A model generated the notes under the pieces. It did no database searches and had not been told where the DNA came from. It saw only the letters and a list, made by a program, of their open reading frames with translations. A DNA stretch of 6,535 nucleotides. Source: Bacteroidota bacterium (GTDB lineage: Bacteria; Bacteroidota; Bacteroidia; Chitinophagales; Saprospiraceae). The stretch is from positions 1 to 6,535 of the forward strand of contig QQUB01000346.1 in assembly GCA_008501835.1 (NCBI GenBank). Reading direction: 5' to 3'. This document shows positions 1-4,868 of the stretch, one piece after another. Positions within the stretch are counted from its first letter, which is position 1, and each line of letters opens with the position of its first letter. Made by a program: the position numbers and the translations under genes.

Positions 1-279
1 AGTCCAATTTCCGGAATCATTGGTGAGGATGAGTATGCTGGTTGTTTTACCCTCCAAAGCCCAATCGTTGAATTAGCCACAGAAGAAGGAAAGAAATTAA
101 TTATGGACTGTGGGGGAGATTTTCCTTATCTACAGGTCTACACACCACCTCACCGCAATAGTATTGCTATTGAGCCGATGACCTGCCCTCCTGATGTTTA
201 TAATAACGGAGTTGGGTTAATCGAACTAATACCTGGAGCAGAAAGTTCATTTACATTTTCAATGATCCTTGAGGGGTAA
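1..279 (+). CDS. Aldose 1-epimerase (galactose mutarotase family), C-terminal fragment
   Basis: This is the last 92 codons of a gene that starts before the window; the frame is open from base 1 to a TAA at 277-279. The family interconverts alpha and beta anomers of aldoses such as glucose and galactose, usually in the cytoplasm at the entry of the Leloir pathway or of glycan breakdown. The visible part matches the end of the family's beta-sandwich: a strand with YLQVYTPPH, then IAIEPMTCPPDVYN, in which the Glu (visible residue 58, bases 172-174) corresponds to the catalytic base. A closing strand with L-x-PG and alternating hydrophobic residues follows. The C-terminus ends at the usual place, with no extra domain. 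It converges on lpdA, with about 300 bp between the stop codons. Substrate specificity cannot be told from this part. The family call is confident; I give no symbol because galM paralogues are common. Confidence 0.88.
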   Translation, partial: SPISGIIGEDEYAGCFTLQSPIVELATEEGKKLIMDCGGDFPYLQVYTPPHRNSIAIEPMTCPPDVYNNGVGLIELIPGAESSFTFSMILEG

Positions 280-320
280 ATTTGAACCCTTAAAATTCTA
301 TGCACGAGATCTGCTTCAAC

Positions 321-358
321 AAAAAAATGGCCTTCACCTTAAGAAAGGTCGAAGGCCA
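321..358 (-). terminator. Hairpin with U7 tail, reading leftward
   Basis: The arm at 328-340 pairs with 345-358: an 8-bp GC-containing part (TGGCCTTC/GAAGGCCA), one bulged base at 350, then 5 bp (ACCTT/AAGGT) and a short loop. On the - strand the stem is followed directly by seven T's (321-327 read in reverse), which is the form of an intrinsic terminator. On the + strand no T-run follows, so it would be at most a weak end for the epimerase transcript. It lies about 145 nt beyond the first lpdA terminator and may act as a back-up that keeps lpdA transcription from running into the convergent epimerase gene. Confidence 0.7.
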
Positions 359-501
359 AAATCTAAATACCTTTAAATACTAGCTTGTTTACAGGTGCAC
401 AGATGTGCATCCACTCTTACTATTACCTGAAAAGAAAGAAAAAATGGAATTTGCTCAAAGAAATGAGCGCGTAAAGAAGAAAGTAAAAAGAGGAAAGTTG
501 T

Positions 502-563
502 AAAAAAAAAAGGGGAACAATATTTAAAGGAAAGAAGGCTCCTCTCCTTTTACATTATTCCCC
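502..563 (-). terminator. Strong intrinsic terminator of lpdA
   Basis: Just 15 nt after the lpdA stop, the - strand forms a long two-part stem. The outer arms at 554-563 and 512-521 give 10 bp including one G-U pair. The inner arms at 540-550 and 526-536 give 11 bp including two G-U pairs, closed by a 3-nt loop (537-539). The stem is followed by ten T's on the - strand (502-511 in reverse). The G-U pairs work only in the leftward transcript; on the other strand they would be C-A mismatches, which supports the - orientation. I see no other role for it. Confidence 0.88.
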
Positions 564-578
564 TGTTGCAGTATTCCT

Positions 579-1976
579 TTACAAATGAATTACTTCATCA
601 TAAGCTGCTGCAGCAGCTTCCATTACCGCTTCACTCATAGTTGGGTGAGGGTGTACCGCTTTAATTATTTCATGTCCGGTGGTTTCCAGTTTTCTGGCAG
701 CAACCACTTCAGCGATCATTTCTGTAACATTAGCGCCAATCATGTGTGCTCCAAGGAATTCGCCGTATTTCGCATCAAAAATAACTTTTACAAATCCTTC
801 TTTTGCACCTGCAGCACTAGCCTTTCCGGATGCTGAGAATGGGAATTTACCTACTTTGATATCGTAGCCAGCTTCCTTGGCAGCAGCTTCTGTATAACCA
901 ACTGAAGCTACCTCAGGGGCACAATAAGTACATCCTGGAATATTATTGTAGTCAATCGGCTCCGGATTATGGCCGGCAATTTTCTCAACACAGGTAATTC
1001 CTTCAGCGCTGGCAACGTGAGCGAGTGCCTGTGTAGGCAATACATCACCAATAGCGTAGATACCCGGTACATTAGTTTGATAATAATCATCCACCGTAAT
1101 GAAACCACGATCAGTTTTCACACCCAGTGTTTCCAGACCAATATTTTCCGTATTTGGTGTAACTCCTGCTGCGGAAAGTACAATATCACATTTGATCTCT
1201 TGCATCTCGCCGGATTTCATATCCTTAACTTTCACTGTACATCCACGACCTTTCGTGTCAACTGATTCCACAGATGAGTTGGCCATGACTTTGATCCCTT
1301 TGCGCTTGTAGATACGGTTGAGTTCTCTGGAAACATCAGCATCCTCACGTGGCACCAATCCTTGCTTCAGGAATTCGACCACAGTAACTTCCGTACCAAT
1401 GGAGTGGTAAAAATATGCAAACTCAACACCGATAGCACCGGCTCCGACGATAACCATTTTTTTAGGTTGCTTTGGGAGGGTCATTGCCTGACGGTAGCCA
1501 ATTATTTTCTTTTCATCGATCGGAAGACTTGGTAGTTCCTTGGCTCTTCCTCCGGTAGCTACAATAATTGCATCAGCTGAGTAAGTGGTCTTTTTGCCAT
1601 CTGCATCGGTAACTTCAACTTTTTTGCCTCTGGCCAAAACGCCGTTTCCGTTGATAACGGTGATTTTATTCTTTTTGAACAGGAACTGAATACCTTTGCT
1701 CATTCCTTCTGCTACTCCACGGCTGCGCTTGATCATTCCGTCAAAGTCTGCCTTAGCCTCTTTAACAGAAATACCATAATCCTCAGCATGGTTGATATAG
1801 TCGAAAACCTGAGCACTTTTCAGAAGAGCCTTGGTTGGGATACACCCCCAATTCAGACAAATTCCACCTAAAGATTCTCTTTCTACAACGGCAACTTTTT
1901 TACCTAACTGTGATGCTCTGATGGCGGCTACATAACCTCCCGGACCACTTCCGATAACTATAATGTCGTAATGCAT
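579..1976 (-). CDS. lpdA: Dihydrolipoamide dehydrogenase (E3 component)
   Basis: This flavoprotein reoxidises dihydrolipoyl groups with NAD+ in the pyruvate, 2-oxoglutarate and branched-chain 2-oxoacid dehydrogenase complexes and in the glycine cleavage system. All family landmarks are present in 465 residues, the normal length. They are the FAD-binding GSGPGG at 9-14, the redox disulphide in GGICLNWGCIPTK (Cys40 and Cys45), the NAD-binding GAGAIG at 178-183, the second FAD motif YAIGDV at 307-312, and the C-terminal HPHPTMSE at 442-449 with the His444/Glu449 pair. There is no N-terminal lipoyl domain. The ATG at 1976 is chosen because the dinucleotide fold begins three residues later; no Shine-Dalgarno box is visible and the leader is A/T-rich. 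The gene is not beside E1 or E2 genes here, so it probably serves several complexes in trans. A promoter about 100 nt upstream and a strong terminator suggest a single-gene transcript. Confidence 0.97.
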   Translation of the reverse strand: MHYDIIVIGSGPGGYVAAIRASQLGKKVAVVERESLGGICLNWGCIPTKALLKSAQVFDYINHAEDYGISVKEAKADFDGMIKRSRGVAEGMSKGIQFLFKKNKITVINGNGVLARGKKVEVTDADGKKTTYSADAIIVATGGRAKELPSLPIDEKKIIGYRQAMTLPKQPKKMVIVGAGAIGVEFAYFYHSIGTEVTVVEFLKQGLVPREDADVSRELNRIYKRKGIKVMANSSVESVDTKGRGCTVKVKDMKSGEMQEIKCDIVLSAAGVTPNTENIGLETLGVKTDRGFITVDDYYQTNVPGIYAIGDVLPTQALAHVASAEGITCVEKIAGHNPEPIDYNNIPGCTYCAPEVASVGYTEAAAKEAGYDIKVGKFPFSASGKASAAGAKEGFVKVIFDAKYGEFLGAHMIGANVTEMIAEVVAARKLETTGHEIIKAVHPHPTMSEAVMEAAAAAYDEVIHL

Positions 1977-2080
1977 ATTGATGTAATTGGATTTTAATTA
2001 AACATATAATTGCTTAACAATACAATCCTTTTATTGTTTGGCAATTTCCAGGTGTTCAGCAAGGGTTTGTATTGTTGCCG

Positions 2081-2112
2081 CAAAGATATGTTTTCGGGGG
2101 CAATTTTGATAA
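2081..2112 (-). promoter_or_regulatory. Candidate Bacteroidota-type promoter for lpdA
   Basis: On the - strand TATCTTTG (bases 2088-2081) matches the Bacteroidota -7 consensus TAnnTTTG exactly and is followed by the GC-containing start region often seen after it. A weak -33 match, TTA instead of TTG, lies 21 nt upstream (2112-2110). Transcription would start near 2074, giving lpdA a leader of about 100 nt. The -7 element is convincing and the -33 element is poor. Confidence 0.55.
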
Positions 2113-2204
2113 GGATTAAAGATTTTTAGATAAGTTGTTATTCAAAGTCTCTTATTTCTCCCAGGATCAACATACTGATTTAATAATTTCTTTTCCGACA
2201 GCAA

Positions 2205-2220
2205 ACCTTTTTCCAAAGGT
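2205..2220 (-). terminator. Small hairpin directly after the 168-aa gene
   Basis: ACCTTT and AAAGGT form a 6-bp stem with a 4-nt loop, starting at the base next to the stop codon on the - strand. Only TT follows, so the T-run expected of an efficient intrinsic terminator is missing. It may be a weak terminator or a 3'-end stabiliser, or chance. Without it, transcription of the 168-aa gene could continue into lpdA, 244 bp downstream. Confidence 0.3.
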
Positions 2221-2727
2221 TCAGAAATCTATTGTTCTCTTAGGCTTGGGTTTTCTTTTCTTGTCTTCGTCCTCCACTAATCCTGCTACATAATTAATCG
2301 CTTCCTCCATCGATTCAAATATCCAATCTTCATTGGAGGCCGGTTCATTGCTTTCCAAACCAAATAACAGCGTGCCAATAGCTTTTTTACATTTTTCTCC
2401 TACAACCATAGCTCTGGGAATATTGAAAGGATGATAATTCAATCCCCCAAGGCCAAAAACCATTCCAAGCATGTCTCCCCAAAGGTATTCAAGGTTTTGA
2501 AAATCAATGATTACAGCATCAGGGGTGAATAATTCAATCCCCATTTTCCCCATTGCGTACATATAGCGGGCATCTCCATTGCCTTCACACCCTACACCGT
2601 ATTCACCACTGTATGATACTGCAAGAATTTGTCGTCTAAAAAAAGTACGGAATTGTCCTAATTGGAAGGATACCTGGATGCCACTCCAGTCATTTGGGTT
2701 TTGTTTTTCAAGGTTTATGCGTGTCAT
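2221..2727 (-). CDS. Hypothetical protein, possible STAS-like fold
   Basis: I do not recognise this 168-residue protein as a named family. It has no signal peptide or membrane segment, so it is probably cytoplasmic. The pattern of a hydrophobic strand followed by helix (PDAVIIDFQNLEYLWGDML, 69-87), then a second strand (IPRAMVVG, 103-110) and a final helix after an aromatic turn (WIFESMEEAINYV, 135-147) resembles the core of STAS domains, where DAVIIDF would take the place of the usual strand before the regulatory loop. The Ser usually phosphorylated in anti-sigma-factor antagonists is not evident: its place is taken by WGD. A crotonase-like fragment is another reading. The tail, from about residue 151, is strongly charged, acidic and then basic (KKRKPKPKR). 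The ATG at 2727 comes 8 nt after the end of a 14-bp inverted repeat, so its translation or transcription may be affected by that structure. The coding call is firm because of its length and ordinary composition; the fold is a guess. Confidence 0.8.
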   Translation of the reverse strand: MTRINLEKQNPNDWSGIQVSFQLGQFRTFFRRQILAVSYSGEYGVGCEGNGDARYMYAMGKMGIELFTPDAVIIDFQNLEYLWGDMLGMVFGLGGLNYHPFNIPRAMVVGEKCKKAIGTLLFGLESNEPASNEDWIFESMEEAINYVAGLVEDEDKKRKPKPKRTIDF

Positions 2728-2735
2728 AATAATAA

Positions 2736-2817
2736 AGGGGATCAGGTTGCTTACAAAATTTGGATTTTGAAACTATAAATAAACAAAACTCCAAAAAAGT
2801 TCCCAACCTGATCCCCT
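2736..2817. repeat. Perfect 14-bp inverted repeat enclosing 54 nt, between two genes
   Basis: AGGGGATCAGGTTG at 2736-2749 is the exact reverse complement of 2804-2817. Inside are two smaller hairpins: CAAAAT/ATTTTG (2754-2759 with 2764-2769, 4-nt loop) and AACT/AGTT (2787-2790 with 2798-2801). The whole therefore folds as a closed junction with two branches. It lies 24 nt after the MuiA-like stop and ends 8 nt before the start codon of the 168-aa gene. In the leftward direction the stem is followed by TTATTATT, so it could end the MuiA-like transcript, although a 54-nt loop is unusual for a terminator. No target-site duplication flanks it and no second copy occurs in the window. Confidence 0.75.
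2754..2786 (-). promoter_or_regulatory. Weak candidate promoter for the 168-aa gene, inside the repeat loop
   Basis: On the - strand AAATTTTG (2761-2754) matches the -7 consensus TAnnTTTG at all but the first base, and TTG (2786-2784) lies 22 nt upstream, slightly longer than the usual spacing. If used, the transcript would begin near 2747 and carry only one arm of the inverted repeat, so the structure would not form in it. The surroundings are A/T-rich, where such matches arise by chance. Confidence 0.22.
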
Positions 2818-2841
2818 GCTCTAATTTGCTTGTTCCGCTCT

Positions 2842-4443
2842 TTATTCCAACACTAAATACATGTCCTTCGGATATTTCACCGAGTATTTAAATCCTAGCT
2901 TTTCTGTTTTCCCGGGTTTAAGATTCAATTCCCAGGTAAGCTTTCCTGTATTCGTTTCAACTTTTGCACCCTTTGAATTTTCCAAAACAACCTCGATCTG
3001 GTCAGTAGTGGAAACAGGGTATTGGTCTTCGATAACAATGTCAATGGCCTGGCTTTTGGTATTTCTGATTTCGATATTCCAGCCAATAGTTCTGGTCACT
3101 TTCCTGCCAATGAATTGCTTGTCTTTAAATTGTCTGTCTTTTTCCCGTTTAATCACTATGGCAGCGTCACGGCCAAGGGAAAGATCCAGGGTATCAGCTG
3201 AACTTTCCACATCGATCCATGATTTCCCAAGGTAGGTACCTTCAAAGAAAAGACTAGCTTCTCCGCTAAGCAAATCATAATCTTCCCAACCCGTAATCTT
3301 TGCGGTGAGGAAGGCATTTTTGTCCTTTTTAGGCACGGCATAATAAATATAGGATGCCGGTAATTCATGATCCGCGATATTGACAGTGTAGGGCTTTCCA
3401 TCTGAAGGGATGGTTTGAGGAAGTTTGATTGAAAATTCAGTAAATGTCGTTCGCTCCGTTTGTTCTACACCAACATATTCTGCATCTGCAATTTCCTCAT
3501 CGTACTCATAAGCATCTGGAGCAGGTGCTGCAGCCTCTTTTTTCATTGCAGAACGATTTCTGTATCCAGAGTAAACCACTTGTTGAGCCAACCACCAGAT
3601 ATCCAAAGTGGGTTTAGTGCCACTTGCCGATGGATTCCCGGTAGCCAGGTTTAATTGAATACCTGACCAATCCTCACCCGAACTTTGGTTAACCATAGCT
3701 TTATAAGTCATTTTCACAGGATTATTGGTGTCTTTGACCCTCAGGTCATAAACCGGTTGCCACCCGGCCTGGTGAACAAGATATTGAATATCGAATTCCC
3801 CCTGAGTTTTCTTATTGGCCTGGATAGCCACAATGATCTCACTTGTAGCCTTGGAGGTATTAGAAGCATTGAGTTCGTTGATCTGTTTGTTGACCTGAGT
3901 CAATGTTTTATTTAACCTGGCAATTTCTTTATTGACAGACAGCTTTTCGATTTTTATTTCCCGTAAATGATTTCTAAAAAACTGAGCCATTTTAGCCAAT
4001 TCTTCAGCGCTGAGTGTCGCATTTTGTCCCTTTATTTGTTTGTTTGCCAAAACCATTGTTTCTTCTTCCGTAAGAGCACTTAGTTTAGCCTTCTCAATGT
4101 CTACGGAAGATTTCAGGTTATCCCTTTCATCAATAAGATTTTGAAGCCCTTCAGGTTCTTCCTTAGGTTTAATGTAATTAAGTCTGTGACTTACCGAAAG
4201 TATGATAAAATCTCCTTTGGCTCTGAATTGAATACTGGCAGCATTTATGGAGGGAGAAATTCCGGTAAAAACCAGATAATCTGTTCCTGCTGGAACGGAG
4301 CCCTTTGCGGTCCTTTTTATTTGAGCACTATTGGGGAAAACGGTAACGGTTTCGATTTTTGAGTTAAAGGAAACCTCATGGTTCTGGGAGAAAAGTATTG
4401 TTCCGGAAAAGAACAACACACATAAGAAAAGTATTTTTTTCAT
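2842..4443 (-). CDS. Secreted MuiA-like protein (DUF4140/DUF4139)
   Basis: This belongs to the family named after mucoidy inhibitor A, whose biochemical function is unknown; bacterial members are exported. Residues 1-19 are a clear signal peptide (MKK, a hydrophobic stretch, then LFSQ near the cleavage site), with no lipobox Cys, so it is likely periplasmic. Residues 26-90 form the DUF4140 domain of strands, with IETVTVFPNSAQIKRTA as its typical start. Residues 98-195 are a charged, heptad-like helical region, probably a coiled coil. Residues 215-533 are the DUF4139 beta-rich domain, with YLVHQAGWQPVYDLRV (221-236), SSGEDWSGIQLNLATGNP (254-271), FEGTYLGKSW (400-409) and a C-terminal strand after YPKDM. 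An Ala/Pro/Glu/Asp-rich linker at about 300-330 interrupts the domain, as is common in the family. Length is normal. The first ATG directly precedes the signal peptide. It appears to have its own promoter; the nearest downstream gene is separated by a 14-bp inverted repeat. Confidence 0.93.
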   Translation of the reverse strand: MKKILFLCVLFFSGTILFSQNHEVSFNSKIETVTVFPNSAQIKRTAKGSVPAGTDYLVFTGISPSINAASIQFRAKGDFIILSVSHRLNYIKPKEEPEGLQNLIDERDNLKSSVDIEKAKLSALTEEETMVLANKQIKGQNATLSAEELAKMAQFFRNHLREIKIEKLSVNKEIARLNKTLTQVNKQINELNASNTSKATSEIIVAIQANKKTQGEFDIQYLVHQAGWQPVYDLRVKDTNNPVKMTYKAMVNQSSGEDWSGIQLNLATGNPSASGTKPTLDIWWLAQQVVYSGYRNRSAMKKEAAAPAPDAYEYDEEIADAEYVGVEQTERTTFTEFSIKLPQTIPSDGKPYTVNIADHELPASYIYYAVPKKDKNAFLTAKITGWEDYDLLSGEASLFFEGTYLGKSWIDVESSADTLDLSLGRDAAIVIKREKDRQFKDKQFIGRKVTRTIGWNIEIRNTKSQAIDIVIEDQYPVSTTDQIEVVLENSKGAKVETNTGKLTWELNLKPGKTEKLGFKYSVKYPKDMYLVLE

Positions 4444-4499
4444 CGTGATATTTTTTATGCAAGGATGAGCTATTGGCCTAAATTACATAAAAAACAGAA

Positions 4500-4529
4500 C
4501 AAAAATGATGATAAAAAACAATCGCCCAA
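4500..4529 (-). promoter_or_regulatory. Candidate promoter of the MuiA-like gene
   Basis: On the - strand TTG (4529-4527) is followed after 19 nt by CATTTTTG (4507-4500), which fits the Bacteroidota TTG-N19-21-TAnnTTTG layout with one mismatch. Transcription would start about 50 nt before the MuiA-like ATG. It begins just after the U-run of the preceding terminator, which fits two separate units, one ending and one starting. Confidence 0.42.
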
Positions 4530-4531
4530 AT

Positions 4532-4561
4532 AAAAAACTCCACCGGGGTAACCTGGTGGAG
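4532..4561 (-). terminator. Intrinsic terminator, GC-rich hairpin with U6
   Basis: CTCCACC (4538-4544) pairs with GGTGGAG (4555-4561), and the stem extends inward by GG/CC around a 4-nt loop, with one A-C mismatch in the leftward transcript. Six T's follow on the - strand (4537-4532), then ATTTG. It lies more than 300 nt after the stop of the Clp-type gene and only about 50 nt after a candidate start site, so it more likely ends the short transcript proposed at 4532-4609 than the Clp-type mRNA. Confidence 0.82.
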
Positions 4562-4609
4562 CTCATCTAACTTACTGATACTAATATTTACGTTCATCAT
4601 TTGCTTTCG
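4532..4609 (-). ncRNA. Candidate small RNA of about 78 nt
   Basis: A promoter match at 4616-4646 predicts a start near 4609, and a strong intrinsic terminator ends at 4532. Together they define a short unit not accounted for by a flanking protein gene. The 5' part, about 45 nt, is A-rich and has little self-pairing, so it would be free to base-pair with targets; the 3' part is the terminator hairpin. No known RNA family was recognised. Alternatives are an attenuated leader of the MuiA-like gene, if polymerase sometimes reads through, or a 40-codon ORF (ATG at 4600, stop at 4478) that runs through the hairpin. Boundaries are inferred from the signals only. Confidence 0.4.
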
Positions 4610-4615
4610 GGATTG

Positions 4616-4646
4616 TAAAAGTATAAACAAAATGCCGTACTCACAA
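4616..4646 (-). promoter_or_regulatory. Candidate promoter of the small transcript
   Basis: On the - strand TTG (4646-4644) is followed after exactly 20 nt by TACTTTTA (4623-4616), matching TAnnTTTG except for the last base. Spacing and both elements fit the Bacteroidota housekeeping promoter. The start would fall near 4609. Confidence 0.45.
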
Positions 4647-4868
4647 GAAATGAATAGAAAAACTGGCACAAAATATTATTCGGAAAAAATGTAATTTTTT
4701 TGCTTAAAACGCTATTTTTCAGCACTTTACAAATAACATAAAAATACAACGTATCCTATGGTCAAAAACCAAAGTCCTTGAAAAACAGGGAAATATAAAA
4801 TGGTAAAACACTTGCGGAAAAATTCAAAAAAAGTTATTTGTAAGCAATTAAAGGATTTGAAAACGCAC
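4647..4868. other. A/T-rich gap after the Clp-type gene, no gene found
   Basis: This is the stretch between the stop of the Clp-type gene and the proposed small-RNA promoter. It is rich in A- and T-runs, and I see no convincing ORF, tRNA or GC-rich hairpin. It presumably holds the 3' untranslated end of the Clp-type mRNA, but no standard intrinsic terminator is visible, so that transcript may end by another route or run on to the hairpin at 4532-4561. The only structure noted is a widely spaced 11-bp inverted repeat. Confidence 0.6.
4727..4843. repeat. 11-bp inverted repeat, arms 95 nt apart
   Basis: TTACAAATAAC at 4727-4737 is the exact reverse complement of 4833-4843. The arms have one C or G each, the pairing does not extend further, and the spacer is A/T-rich. 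Chance is a serious alternative in this composition. Confidence 0.3.

Noticed and set aside
394..412. Small hairpin GGTGCAC-AGAT-GTGCATCC
   Set aside because: Short, with a bulged base, no T-run on either side and no gene it would serve; likely chance.
405..503. Short + strand reading frame rich in Lys and Arg, with a GTG at 405 or an ATG at 444, ending at 503
   Set aside because: Only 19-32 codons, its Lys/Arg content comes from an A-rich stretch, it has no promoter match, and its stop lies at the A-run of the lpdA terminator. Nothing supports translation.
585..836. Open frame on the + strand inside lpdA
   Set aside because: It lies antisense to the end of a clearly conserved enzyme gene; the protein has no recognisable features and its openness follows from lpdA codon use.
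2736..2817. Miniature inverted-repeat transposable element
   Set aside because: No target-site duplication next to the arms and no second copy in the window, so the transposon reading is not supported; kept only as a structured inverted repeat.
2861..3235. 124-codon + strand frame antisense to the MuiA-like gene
   Set aside because: Shadow of the conserved DUF4139 coding region, without its own promoter or family likeness.
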